Part shown: in pieces, positions 19,401 to 31,581 of the stretch
Layout: each line of letters starts with the position of its first letter
Numbering within the stretch: the stretch's first letter is position 1
Assembly (NCBI RefSeq): GCF_963678635.1
Contig: NC_087068.1
Span: forward strand, 5,165,079 to 5,229,078
DNA from: Symsagittifera roscoffensis
Lineage: Eukaryota > Xenacoelomorpha > Acoela > Convolutidae
Direction: 5' to 3'
DNA: 64,000 nt
Notes under the pieces: model-generated
What the model was told of the DNA's origin: nothing
The model's database searches: none
What the model saw: the letters and a program-made list of their open reading frames with translations, nothing else
Translations under genes and position numbers: made by a program

Positions 19401-22400
19401 GGGGATTTGTAAATGCAATGTTTTCGCCAAAAAACTGAAATTATTTTTTCAAGCTTCTTTTTGCTGATGATTTGGCTTTCAAATAAGTTTCGAAAAAATC
19501 TGTTCGAAGTGTAAAAAAGAGCGATCCAGCAACCTATTGAACTTGAATCTGCCACTTATTGTAATTTAACATCCGTTTTGGTTGACATTAAACGTAAGAA
19601 TTTGAGTTTTGAAAATCTGCCCCACCCCTCACAATGTAAGAGACAATGCAACATTTTTTTGCATCTACCAACATATTATCAGGATCAATTCACGTCAATT
19701 CAGTTTAGAACGATTTTTGAGCTGGATCAATTCGCCGCATTTTAAACGCGTTTTTAGCAAATAGAAAACGTTTTGCGCTTGTATTATCTAAATATGGTCA
19801 AATAAGCAAGTATCAGACTCCTATAGTTTCAGAAGTGTATTTTCGATTTTGAGTTTTTTTAAAATGGCATAAACAATTCAATCAAAAACGGTCTAAAGAT
19901 GTCGAAATTGGTTCGAATTGGTTTCGAGTGGTCGATACGGTCAAAATGCAAAGTTCACCTTGTATTCCTTAAACTTCGTTTCATTGCGCTAACGTTCAGC
20001 ACAAAAAGCACGGTAGTTAGCGTTTGCGGCAGATTGGTTATTAGCTATTTGATTTAGAGTTCAATTGAATTTCATTTGCTTCATGGATTGCAACTCACGC
20101 TCGCGAACTGCAGATAGCAAAAAACATACTCAAAATTAAATTAAAAAATTTGAATATCCGTGAACTTTGAGTTGCCTTATAGCTTTTTGTTTGGCTGAAA
20201 AAATTCATTTTTTTTCAAAAAAGCCAGTTGTTGTTCCGACTACGCCACGAAGCGACCAGAAGAAACTATGAAATAGTGTGGTTTAGTTTCCAGCGCAAAT
20301 AAAACCATCTCAAAAAACGTCGACTGTCGAATAGTGTATCATTTTAAGGCCCTCTGTTGTTATTCTGGTTCCAATTTTTTATTAAGACTAACATTTTTTA
20401 GGAAAATAGACTTGAAATTTTTGACTTTTTTGAGATTCAGGAAACTTGAAAACACTAACTTGAGTAATTCAAAATTCAGTTCCAATGCAAACTTTAATTA
20501 ATTAAAGCTCTAAATGTTCCTAATTAATCTAAATATTCTAAATAATCTAATTCTTGCAGTTTTTTATGCAATTCAACCTTCCTTTGCTGAAAAACAAATC
20601 AGCCAAAAATTCTTTAAAAGTTTTTTGTTCCCAGTTTTTATTCCTAGATCATAGCGGTCGCAAGATTCTTATACTTGTTGTTTCCGAATTCTTTGTTTTT
20701 TTCCAGCACTTTTACAGAACTGTTTCTCGTTTGTAGGGCAGAAAAAATACTTCTCAAGATAAATTCTGTTCGTTGTATGATAGATTTCTTTTCAAATTTT
20801 TGAGAGTTTATTCATTTATGACAACAATTTTTCCCGTTCAACGAGCGTCCACCCTGGAATAGTCAGCTAAGTTACAGCTTCATCATTTTTGGTGCTAATT
20901 TTACGATGGATCTTTCTCAACATGAGAAGAGTATAAGGCAAATCGTGATTTGACATGTTGAGAGAAATATTAGGTTCGTTTTTTTTCCATCTTTTTTAAG
21001 TTATGACTTTTATCATGTTTTATCAACTAACTTGTCATCGTATGTTTGTGATGAATCGCAAGTATTTTGAAGCTCTGCTTCGCTTTTTTTAACCTATAAG
21101 CTGCAACGGATTTAGTGGGGGGGGGGGTGATGCCCCCTCAGGGATTCGACTCCCTGCCGACCCAAATGGTCCCCCTTTTGTACTATTTCGAGATAACATT
21201 TTTGGCTGACTGACCATAAAATTTTTCTAGAGGGGCCTTTGGCGCCAATCTATACTAATTTTGAGGGGGGAGCGCGCGCCAAAAAAACGCGATTTTTTGC
21301 TCAAAGTTTGCCAAAAGTGGCTAAAAATGCTAATTTTGTCCTGTTTTTCAAAATTTTGCCTGCAGCGCACAAAATTTGGCCAAAACAGGGTCTTTATAGT
21401 GGTTCGGGAGACCTCAGAAAATTAATATGGTCGACCTAAAAAAAAGGTCGACAAAATTTTCAATTTTTTTTAAACCCGCCCCCTCGAGAAATTCCTAGAT
21501 CCGGGACTGCCTATAACACTCCGGTGCAGATATTTGACCTTACATCAAAACCAATAGCGCCTTCTTTCAAGCTCTGATTTCCATATCAAAGATGCCCCAC
21601 TCGATTACTGTTTTACTTTACGGGTTGTCTTCAAGTATTGGCGCCAAGGGTACCGTTCAAAAGTATTGGAATTGTCATTATAACTGGACGTCGCATAAAA
21701 ACACCAAAGAAGGATCCTTTGGTAAAATTCAGTTGCCAAAAGTGAGGGGGTACTGGTTGCCATTTTTTCCGAAGAGTCCCCTTTTTTCTACAATTTTAGA
21801 GTTTGCTGTGCACATTGGCGCTCAAGATGGATTTAGAAAATTTTTGTATTGTCAACCAAAAGTTGATCTCGTAAAAATTTACCAGAGGAGGACTCTTTGA
21901 AAAAAATCGGCCTTCACAATTGAAAAAAATTGTTTTTGAACATTTTTTAGCGGGAGAAGCGCCAAAAAAATAATTTTTTTTGCTTTAACGCTTAAAGCTT
22001 TCCTAAAAGTGCCCAAAAACATCATTTTTGAAAAACTACTTTTTCCTTTAAAACTTTTTTCTTGTTATGGCACAAATTACAAATTTTTGAAAGGTCTGAA
22101 AGGAACTCGAAAAGTTGATTTGGTTGACCAAAAATTTTTTTTCGAAACACCGCCCTCCAAAATATAGTTTTTATTTCTCTAGTAAATAAGTGAACTTACA
22201 AATTCTTTGATGTCATAATAATTGTATACCTTGTCAATCTGCACAAAACATGCGCGACATCTGAATTAAGAACGAGCTAATATTTTTGTAATTTTCAGTC
22301 ATCGACGGGTGAGTCGGACAGTTATGAGTCGATAGATTTCAGACAACCCTACAGCCAGGCAAAATTGAGTCGCTTGGAGCGACCATCATCGAACAACTCA

Positions 22401-22457
22401 AAACGGAACATCCTCTACTTTATTGGCTTCATGTTGGCTGCATATATATTATTATAG
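16500..22457 (+). CDS. Secreted, probably GPI-anchored glycoprotein, two exons, family unknown
   Basis: Exon 1 is 16500-17933 and exon 2 is 22299-22457. The uninterrupted frame stops at 17939, but GAG|GTATGA just before that stop is a good donor. Splicing in phase 0 to TTTTCAG|TCATCG adds 52 residues ending in NNSKRN and the hydrophobic ILYFIGFMLAAYILL, with the stop directly after. The protein of about 530 residues has an N-terminal signal peptide (about residues 1-22, with LVFLFLSW), about ten N-glycosylation sequons, many cysteines concentrated at residues about 300-430 (for example NCTNTGSLCEFC and DGCFCPP), and a Ser/Thr-rich stalk at about 430-490. A short hydrophobic C-terminus with no cytoplasmic tail, preceded by small residues, fits a GPI-attachment signal; a single membrane span is the alternative. 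I recognise no family. The start is the first ATG before the signal peptide. Confidence 0.75.
17934..22298 (+). other. Intron of the membrane glycoprotein gene (4.37 kb)
   Basis: GTATGA to TTTTCAG. It contains a G-rich tract (18411-18457), a repeat fragment near 20050-20110 (GAGTTCAATTGAATTTCATT), and two distant relatives of one sequence at about 21239-21480 and 21950-22160 (each GCGCCAAAAAA followed by TTTGCT, AAAGTGGC/AAAGTGCC and a final run before CCGCCC). No exon was recognised. Confidence 0.6.
18411..18457 (+). repeat. Long G-rich tract
   Basis: An almost uninterrupted run of G with isolated T and A, preceded by eight T. There are many runs of three or more G, so a G-quadruplex on the plus strand is plausible. 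Confidence 0.8.
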
Positions 22458-24136
22458 TAATGTATACAAATACTCTGATTGTGAATATAAAGATTGATGA
22501 CAATGTTAGAAGAAACAAATGATAATAGAAAGTTTGTGATGCAGTTTTATGCTTCATGAGGCAGAGTTTCAGCTTCACTTAGATTTTTTTTGATGGGAGT
22601 TAAAATCAAACAAGGGCATCCGGTTGCTTTGCAAGTTGTACAGAATGTTCCGACCATAATCATAGAAAAATTTAGAAAAAAGCGTTTTTTTGAAGAGTAA
22701 TGAACGTAAAAGTGAGTAATCTTATATAGGTTGAGTACTCTGTTTCTTTTCTTAAAAGAAAAAGTCTTAAATTTTTTTTCACGCTCAATTTTGATTTTTC
22801 GCGGTTTGACTTGTGATATATTTTTTAAGTTTCCATTGTAACAGTTCATTTCCATTGTTAAAAGGAAGGCAAACTCCACTAGCGAGCAGCAAAAGTGTAA
22901 AATTCACAAAAACGTGATCGAATTCTGATTTCGAAAATGGAAATTGATTATCAGATTTCCCAGCGAAACAAAAAGTTTACGTATTGATCCAGTTTTCTCT
23001 AATTGGGTTAATTTTAGCAAAAAAAGTGTCAAGAATAAACTTTTCTACAAATTTAAAGAGCTGTGAGGCCATCTATTTTTTTTCTTGTAGTTGCAGGCTT
23101 TTGAAAAAACCAGTCAGTTTTTTTTTCAGTTTCCGTTTCCTTACTCTTTTTATTACTCTTTTCAAACTGTTAGTTGGCTGCGTTTTTATTTTTTTTTCAT
23201 ATCTGTTTCGTTTTTAGTGGGTGCTGTGGTATGAAAACTATACAGTCTCATAGAAAATTAGTAAGTTAGGCTTGATCGACAACATTTGTCTCAAAAATAT
23301 GAATAATAAACAAAAATTTGTAAAAAAAAAAAACGTTAAAAAATTTTTTTTTTTCTAAACTTTTGCCAAACCTTTTTAATTTTTGATAAATTTTTGCCAA
23401 ACAAGCACTAAACTAGTTTTCTTTATTGCAAAATTTAGTTTTTCATCATAAAATTTTACAAAAAATAATAATAAATTTTCATATAAAAAGCGTTGAATGA
23501 TCGCGTAACTTGCTCGAAATTAGACTGAATCTCAAATATTTCAAACCAGTTTTTCTCAACACAGAGATAGTGTTTTGAATTTTTTTCATATTAGCTCGAA
23601 TCACGACTGAAAGGGTTTTATTATGATATATCATTTGGCCCGTTCCGATGATTATTCGATAAAACCTGATTTTGCGTAGGATAAAAATAAGAAAAGACTA
23701 AAACACCGAATAAAATGTTCTTCCACAATTTCAATTTTCACATCAAAACTCATAGGCTTTGAAAACATGACGAAAAACTAACTTGACTTGGGTAAACGGC
23801 ATGCCTGAAATGTTGAGACTTGAAATCCGATCGCGACTCTACACTTTAGTTTGCAGACTGAAATGCAGCTCAAACTTTTGTCTGGATAAAAAATGCAGAC
23901 CTTCATCCTGCTTTTGCGCCTTGCGTCAAAGCTATCAAGTCAAGTTGACGCAAAAAGGTTTGACCAATTCGACGGAAACTGGACAACTTATGACTGTGCC
24001 CGAAAACACAAAACAACAAGCCTAATTGAAACGCTTTACTAGGGGCGAGTGTCATAATGAAGACAATTATCTGTCTGGTTTTACTTATTGCAAATGAAAA
24101 AATTACCTATGAAAACTTTATGGATACGAATTCTGG
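22458..24136. repeat. Intergenic stretch with one interspersed repeat copy (about 22693-23200)
   Basis: The copy begins AAGAGTAATGAACGTAAAAG and ends near AAACTGTTAGTTGGCTGCGT. The rest is AT-rich with A and T runs, and no gene was recognised. Confidence 0.6.
22484..22489 (+). terminator. Possible variant poly(A) signal of the glycoprotein gene
   Basis: The sequence AATATAAAG lies about 27 bases after the stop. The canonical AATAAA is absent nearby, so this is only a candidate variant signal; the exact hexamer position is approximate. Confidence 0.3.
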
Positions 24137-27100
24137 AAAAAGTGACGGAACAGTTGCGCTCAGGATGTTTTTTTGTTAACACAGTTTTTAACATTTCAAT
24201 AAGCGTTTTTTGACAGAGTTTCTCTTACAGTAACTAAATTGTTGGTGTTTTAGGCTTGATACTGAAAAGGTATTCTTTCCGCAAACAAAAAAATGCTTGC
24301 GTTGAACGAATGCTTCAAGTTTTGTTTAAAGACTGCTTCGAAAAAAGCATGGAATACCTATACTTTGGGTGGTTGTTACTCAGTTACAGTAATTGAAACA
24401 AAGTTTGCGCTGAAAGACCTCTTACGCTTGCGATTAGCAAGTGTTATCAAATCAGAATATATATTTTCTTCGTGTTAAAAAATTGTTTAATAGTAATTTG
24501 AATCACTTTTCATCTTGGCTCATGTCGAATTCGAAATTTGGTGCACTCCCGGCAAACTTAGCCTGAAGGTAACGAACATGCCTGGACGGCAAATGTTCTG
24601 TGTTCGAATCTGACCAGGCCTTTTTTTTATTCAAACGTGAAATACTCTGTTTCAGATAAAAATGTCGGCCAGTTAATTGTCTTTTTATCTGTTGTCGCCT
24701 TAGTTGAAACATCTTGAAATTTCTGTTCGCTGCGCACTTTTTAATTTAATGTTCCCTCTAATGTTTGATTTATACCTATATTTTATGATTTTAGTTACTT
24801 TGATTTGGTATTTCATTCTTTGTTCTTTTTGTTTCGCTAGGAAATCATTTGTCCTTTTATGGCCTCTTTTTTTTGACTTAATGACCTAATTTTGCGTTGC
24901 TTCAAGGAAAAAACGATTTTTACGGAACAGTTGCGCTCAAAATGTTTTTCGTTGACACAGTTTTAAAAATTTCAAAATGCGTTTTTTGACAGAGTTTCTT
25001 ATACAGTGACTAAAATGTTGGTGTTTTAAGCTTGATACTGAAAAGGTAGTCTTTCCGCAAACAAAGAAATGCTTGCGTTAAAACAATGTTTCAAATTTTG
25101 GTAAAAGAATGCTTCGAAAAATGCACGGAATACCTATGCTTCGGGTGGTTGTTATTCAGTTACAATAATTGAAACAAAGTTTGCGCTGAAAGACTTCTTA
25201 CGCTTGCAATACGCAAGCGTTATCAAATCGGAATATATACTTTTTTCGTGTTAAAAACTTGTTTAATAGTAATTTGAATCATTTGTATCTTGGCTCATGC
25301 CGAATTCGAAATTTGGTGCACTCCCGGCAAACTTAGCCTGAAGGTAACGAACATGCCTGGACGGCAAATGTTCTGTGTTCGAATCTGACCAGGCCTTTTT
25401 TTTTATTCAAACGTGAAATACTCTGTTTCAGATAAAAATGTCGGCCAGTTAATTGTCTCTTTATCTGTTGTCGGCTTAGTTGAAACATCTTGAAATTGCT
25501 TTTTGCTGCGCTCTTTTTATTTTAATGTTCCCTCTAATGTTTGATTTAATCCTATATTTTATGATTTAACGTACCTTGACTTTTTATTTCATTCTTTGTT
25601 TTTTTTGTTTCGCTATGAAATTTTGGTCCCTACTTTTTGGCCTCTTTTTATTGACTTTATGACGCAAATTTGGGTTGCTTCAAGGGAAAAACAATTTTAA
25701 CAGAACTGTTGCGTTCAGGATGTTTTTTTGTTGGTACAGTTTTTAACATTTCAACTAGCATTTTTTGACAGAGTTTCTCATACAGTAACTAAATTGTTGG
25801 TGTTTTATGCTTGATACTGAAAAGGTATTCTTTCCGCAAACAAAAAAATTCTTGCGTTGAAAGAATGCTTCAAGTTTTGTATAAAGACTGCTTCGAAAAA
25901 AGCATGGAATACCTATGCTTCGGGTGGTTGTTATTCAGTTACAGTAATTGAAACAAAATTTGCGCTGAAAGACCTCTTACGCTTGCGATTAGCAAGTGTT
26001 ATCAAACCAGAATATATACTTTCTTCGTGTTAAAAAATTGTTTAATAGTAATTTGAATCACTTTTCATCTTGGCTCATGGCGAAATCGAACTTTTGTGCA
26101 CTCCCAGCAAACTTAGCCTGAAGGTAACGAACATGCCTGGACGGCAAATGTTCTGTGTTCGAATCTGACCAGGCCTTTTTTTTATTCAAACGTGAAATAC
26201 TCTGTTTCAGATAAAAATGTCGGCCAGTTAATTGTCTTTTTATCTGTTGTCGGCTTAGTTGAAACATCTTGAAATTTCTGTTCGCTGCGCTCTTTTTGTT
26301 TTAATGTTCCCTCTAATGTTTGATTTATACCTATATTTTATGATTTTAGTCACTTTGATTTGGTATTTCATTCTTTGTTCTTTTTGTTTCCTTAGGAAAT
26401 CATTTGTCCTTTTTTTGGCCTCTTTTTTTTTACTTAATGACCTAATTTTGGGTTGCTTCAAGGAAAAAACTATTTTTACGGAACAATTGCGCTCAAAATG
26501 TTTTTCGTTGACACAGTTTTAAAAATTTCAAAAAGCGCTTTTTGACAGAGTTTCTTATACAGTGACTAAAATGTTGGTGTTTTAAGCTTGATACTGAAAA
26601 GGTAGTCTTTCCGCAAACAAAGAAATGCTTGCGTTAAAACAATGTTTCAAATTTTGGTAAAAGAATGCTTCGAAAAATGCACGGAATACCTATGCTTCGG
26701 GTGGTTGTTATTCAGTTACAATAATTGAAACAAAGTTTGCGCTGAAAGACTTCTTACCCTTGCAATACGCAAGCGTTATCAAATCGGAATATATACTTTT
26801 TTCGTGTTAAAAACTTGTTTAATAGTAATTTGAATCATTTGTATCTTGGCTCATGCCGAATTCGAAATTTGGTGCACTCCCGGCAAACTTAGCCTGAAGG
26901 TAACGACCATGCCCGGACGGCAAAGGTTCTGTGTTCGAATCTGACCAGGCCTTTTTTTGTTCAAACGTGAAATATTCTGTTTCAAATAAAAATGTCGGCC
27001 AATTAATTGGCTCTTTATTTGTTGCCGGCTTAGTTGAAACTGAAATTGCTTTTCGCTGCGCTCTTTCTTTTTTAATGTTCCCTCTAATATTTGATTTAAT

Positions 27101-27255
27101 CCTATTTTTTATTATCTTTTTTACCTTGGCTTTGTATTTCATTGCTTGTTTTTTTTTGTTTCGCTAAGAATATTTTGGTCCCAATTTTTTGGCCTCTTTT
27201 TATAGACCTAATGATCTAATTTTGGGCTGCTTCAAGGGAAAAACAGTTTTAACAA
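24137..27255 (+). repeat. Four-unit tandem array, about 777 bp per unit, in A-B-A'-B' order
   Basis: The landmark GGTGTTTTAGGCTTGATACT recurs at 24244, 25020, 25799 and 26576 (spacings 776, 779, 777). Units 1 and 3 share variants (AAATTGTTGGTG, GGTATTCTTTCC) while units 2 and 4 share others (AAAATGTTGGTG, GGTAGTCTTTCC, AAACAATGTTTC). So a two-unit block of about 1.55 kb was duplicated as a whole. Each unit carries a tRNA-like segment followed by T-runs. Open frames on the minus strand repeat with the array and are not genes. Confidence 0.9.
24556..24629 (+). repeat. tRNA-like segment repeated once per array unit
   Basis: TTAGCCTGAAGG followed by TGTTCGAATCTG lie at spacing close to tRNA A and B boxes, and a run of eight or nine T (a Pol III terminator) follows directly. 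ATGCCTGGACGGCA can form an anticodon-like arm. D, T and acceptor stems do not pair. Equivalent segments end near 25400, 26180 and 26957. It is best read as a decayed tRNA or SINE trapped in the repeat. Confidence 0.4.
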
Positions 27256-28755
27256 TCCGCTCCGCACTTTTCAACTCAGTTGTATCTTTACCAATCAATT
27301 TTTTGAAGTTAAATGTTTTTTTCTAACCGAAATTTATTTGCAAACTTATTGGAAAATAATTTTTTTTTGAGAAAGTTCTACTGATCTTCTAAGGCCGTCG
27401 GGTATCAATTGATAGGCCGCCGTCTCCCTTGCTTTCTTTTATACTCCCCATAGAGTCTCCTTTTATTTGACTTCTCTGTCTTCAGACTTTTGACCTTTTT
27501 TGTTTTCTCGAAATCTACACCTCTCAAATCTGGTTTTTTAAATTTCAATAAATAGGTTGGTTTTGAAAAGCTCCCTGCAAAAGCGGCTACGTCCATTTTT
27601 TTACACTCAGAGTTATGGCCATTGGAATAGTCAATTTTTGATTTTTGCCCGTTTTGTGAACCGTTTCAACATATCTCGAAAATTAACCACTCAAATTCGA
27701 AATCTGAAATCTGATTTTATTAGAGATAACTGGTAATGAGAAGCATTAGCGGCCACTCGCTAATTTTTTCAAAGTTAATTTTTTGATTTTTTTCGAGAAG
27801 TATCCTCCCAAATCTGAGCTTTTGGATTCAATTGAAATTACAGGTTGCGTGAATTTCTTCTGCAGAAACGGCTACGCCCTATTTTTTCACATACAAAACT
27901 ATGTTTCTCAGAAATGTCAAATGTTTGATTTGTTTACCGTTTTTTGAACTTTTCTCGATAACTATCCTGCCAAATCTGATGTAACAAATTTAATTGAAAC
28001 AACAAGTTGCTAGAAACGTACCTTTATAATTGGCTTATTGTTTAAGAAGAAAGTTATGGTGTTCAAACATATGATAAAATTTTGAAAAATTGACAGTTTC
28101 GGAATATTTTTTGCTTTACCAGAAAACTACCGTGCCAATTCTCAGGTTGTGTTTAATCGAGAAGCCCGGTCTTGGGTATCTTTTTTACTTAAGCGGCCGC
28201 AATCTGATTTTTGAAGAAAATCTTTATGGATTTACGAAAATAATTTGAACGTTTTGTTTTAGAAATTTGACCGTTTTTTTGGAAATTTTTTAACTTTCTC
28301 AAAATTTATACCATCAAATCTGAAATGAAAAGTTCAACTGAAAGAACTGGTTGCTATAACTGTTCCTGCAATACTGGTGGCTCCTTATGTTTTGTAAAAA
28401 AAAATTCTTTTTGGAATATTTGATTATCTCAATGCATTTTACTATTCTCACTTTTTTAGTAGAGAAACAATTAATGTTTCGAGCAAAGTCCTATTTTTGA
28501 AATCACATTTTTGCTGCCGCATCAGTTTAGCAAATTCATTCAAAATTAAACACGTACCTCCATCTTTAGCTGGGCCCCTAATAAAAAGCAAACTGTCGTC
28601 AATTTGATATCAAAATAAATTGGTATTGAGTGGTGCAAGGAAAAGTTTTTCGTTACTTGTTCACAGTTGTCATCCTGTGTTTTTATCTTCAAACATCTCA
28701 TATTCTTCGAAATAATATGCAAATGGTGTCGAAATTTTAATATCATAGGAGTCAG
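27256..28755. repeat. Degenerate repeat of a CAAATCTGA...GCGGCTACG module
   Basis: Motifs such as TATCCTGCCAAATCTGA, TTCAATTGAAA, CAAGTTGC and AGAAACGGCTACGCC recur at irregular spacing near 27390, 27580, 27680, 27810, 27960, 28140 and 28310. The same module appears once at 15330-15410. No coding sequence was recognised. Confidence 0.5.
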
Positions 28756-29112
28756 TTATGCGCGATGAAAGCCCCAGTTAACAGCGTGTGAATATTTAGA
28801 ATGCCATTCAATTGTGTAACCGTCCTCAACGCCGAGGGATCGCCATTTGGATCTTGTGCCTCTGATGCAAATGTTGGTTGCTCTTAGTATAGCGAATGAA
28901 ATTCTACATCTCACCCAGCACATGGCATGACTATATGGGCGGTCCCATTTTGATGCCAGACCATCTGCTAGTCGTTTGAGGAAAAACGTGAACTCCGGTG
29001 CCAAAACACCATCTTTTGAAGTGACAAGTGGAGTGAAAGACATGTGCTTTTCTTCACAAGCTGGTCCATACTTATTTTTCTTCTCAATCTCTGCAGTTTT
29101 CAGTACGTTCAT
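28756..29112 (-). pseudogene. Retrotransposon polyprotein fragment (C-terminal part, LINE-type likely)
   Basis: The minus frame contains KHMSFTPLVTSKDGVLAPEF, then KRLADGLASKWDRPYSHAMC and RISFAILRATNICIRGTRS. This pattern (SFTPLV..., KRLA, YS, W-R-S-LLR-CIRG) is familiar as the tail following the reverse transcriptase in many invertebrate non-LTR elements; that is from memory of the family, not a search. No RT core is visible upstream, so it is a truncated remnant. Confidence 0.4.
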
Positions 29113-29289
29113 GGGATTACGGTTTTGCTGGGCCCCTAGTTGGTTTTTATAATTTCTTACTTCTGTTTTTTAATGTTTGTGTATGCATCACATTTTGCGA
29201 TTTACCGCTACTCAAAAACAATATGTTGCGTTTTAGCGCGAACAAAGTGATTAGGGCAACTTTGCATGAACAGGGTCGCGGTTTCCCAA

Positions 29290-29860
29290 TTGATATTTCG
29301 ACTGACTCGACCCAGGCTTAATATTTTTTGTTCGATCCGACCCAAGATGTCTATGTTATGACTAGTTTTAACTGAGGAAAAATATTTCGACGAAGTCTGA
29401 CCGAAGAAACACGTTTGAACTGAGAAAAAGTTATTTCGATTGTATTCGATGGTAGATTTTTTTTCGACCGAGAAGCGTTTCGACCGAGAAGCGTTTCGAC
29501 CGAAAAAGTAATTTCGAATCTGTTCGACCTAGGAAAACTGTTTCAACTGAAGTTAATCCCGGGATTTTCATGATCTTTTTTTGTGTTTGAATGTGGAGAC
29601 TCGTGTTGCGACTTTGCGCGACTCATGTTGCGACTAATGTTGCGACTGTTTTTGACTGATGAAAAATGTTTCGACCAAGTTTGACCGAAGAAACCCGTTT
29701 GAACCGAGAAAAATTTATTTCGATTGTGCAACTCACTGTGCAATTCATTTTGCGACTTGTGCGACTCATTTTCGCGCGACTCATTTTGCGACTTGCGCGG
29801 GCCCATGTTGCGATTATGCGCGACCCATATCGCGACTTTTTTTCGTTCCTGCTTTGCACG
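29290..29860 (+). repeat. Degenerate TCGACCGA / GCGACTCA minisatellite-like region
   Basis: Variants of TTTCGACCGAGAAG dominate 29300-29560 and again near 29660-29730, while TTGCGACTCATGTTGCGACT variants dominate 29600-29850. Overlapping open frames on both strands follow the repeat and are not genes. Confidence 0.75.
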
Positions 29861-30349
29861 AAAGTGACTTAGTATTTGTGCTCGCGGCGTTGTATTCTCT
29901 TCGGAGAAAAATTGATGTCTTGAAGGGCCATTTTTGAGGGAGTTTTTCAAAATTAAGATATTCATATGTAAACATCAAAGTTAGAAAAAATTTCATTTAT
30001 TTTCATTTGTTTTTAAGTTAGGGGGCATTGAATTTTAGAATATTTTGACGACAGATTATCATATTGGGACAATCAATGCGGATTAAAGTTTATCCTCATT
30101 GAAGCTAAAGCGGCGATTCATATTAATCCTAAGTGAGTTGAGGCTGAATCAAATATAATTCATAAAACGAATTGAAATTATTGAGTTTTATCTGTAACTT
30201 CTTTTAATTTTTGGAATCAATGTTTTGAAAATTAAACCTACCTCTTTTGCCAATTCAATAACAATTTGACCCAATATACAAGAAAAAGATCTTTCACAAC
30301 CATGAAATAAATATCATATACAATACCAAAAATATTTCTGTTTCAGGGC
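29861..30349. other. Intergenic stretch before the LTR element
   Basis: AT-rich; I see nothing in it. Confidence 0.5.
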
Positions 30350-30571
30350 TGTGAAAAACGCGAAATCAATACGGTAAATTTCTTAATGATAATCCTCAAC
30401 TTAAATCATAACTCATAATAGATCCAACTGTTTTAGATGACAAGCGTACATGACCACCGCTGACAGGTACTAATCAAATGGCACCAAGGTCATGGCCAGC
30501 ACCAGTGGCACCAGAAATCAAACTCTATATATCAACTAACTGAACTCAATATGAAATGTATAGATATAACA
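30350..30571 (-). repeat. 3' LTR of the decayed Ty3/gypsy element
   Basis: TG...CA ends. By eye there are about ten substitutions over the first 205 aligned bases against the other LTR, plus length differences near the ATAACA end, so the insertion is not recent. Confidence 0.9.
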
Positions 30572-30788
30572 TTCCCTCAAATGACTTTTTTAAAATTGTT
30601 ATTTAAAATTAAACAACAAACTAAACTTTGAGTTTTAGACCCTACGTTGGTCCGTCCTCTCCCTGGACTTACATACGAATTTTTCTTTTAATAGTTTTGT
30701 AGCCATATACTGGATGATGCCCCCTTCTCAATTTGTATCTCGTTCCTTCTCTCCTTCCCCCTTGTTCTTCCTGGTTTTAAAAATGCTA

Positions 30789-31524
30789 TCAATCATCACC
30801 CCGCCAAATTTCGTAACCGCCGTTTGCTTCCTTGATCTTTGAACTTTTTCTCGATCCCGCTCCGTCTGAATCCTGCGATTCTTGGCTCGAATAAGACACC
30901 AATCTTTGGTTCCTTACACGCTCCGCCTTCTTTTTCGAAATTTTCCCTGTCTCTATTTCGCCGCTCACGGTAGTCACACTGCCCGCTTTCCCGACATTAG
31001 TCTCCTCCACCCGCTCAGCGCTCGCATGCTCTCCCTCGGATGGTTTCGCTCCAACTCCGCCGGATGGCTTCGCTCCGATTTTCGTCCCCCTTCGGTAATT
31101 GGCGTTCTCGACACGTTTCTATGTCTAGGGCCAGCTTCTAGCTCGTCGTTCAGCGCTCCCAGTTCAGAATAAAGTGTAATCCGTAGTGGCTTGTAATCGG
31201 AATCCGACTCAGAGTCGTTATCATTGTGCCAATTTTGCGACCTTGGTCGCGTCTGAGCCCGTGCATTTTTCTTGCCGCTTACACTTGACTTATCTGCCTC
31301 CGCTCGATTCTCCTTTTTACGTCAACCATAGTCGGAGGTTTGGGCAATTCTTTCTTCGCTAATTCCGATGCCTTCGGATTGCGTACTTTTTCCGCGACTC
31401 CACTTTTTCTAAGCACAGACCCATTTGCTAGAGTTAAGATATATTTAGGTTCACAAACTACTTTACGTTTTAATGGTCTATAACTTTTATTGTTGTTTTT
31501 AACGCGTTGGAACAAGAGTTCCAT
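30789..31524 (-). pseudogene. 3' terminal coding remnant of the decayed element
   Basis: Frames at 31524-31279 and 31010-30789 are Lys/Arg/Ser-rich, with YRPLKRKVVCEPKYIL. They lie between integrase and the 3' LTR, where the integrase tail would be expected. Function is not determined. Confidence 0.4.
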
Positions 31525-31581
31525 CCGCCTATTTGGACGCCTGGGCGTCTGCGCTCCTGACTCCGGTTTTTTCGTTACCTC

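Noticed and set aside
24503-27142. Repeated small frames with KAWSDSNTE and YLQAKFAGSAPNFEF
   Set aside because: They are antisense readings of the tRNA-like segment in the 777-bp array and recur with every unit.
29543-29965. 140-codon minus frame and overlapping plus frames
   Set aside because: They follow the GCGACTCA repeat and have repeat-driven composition.
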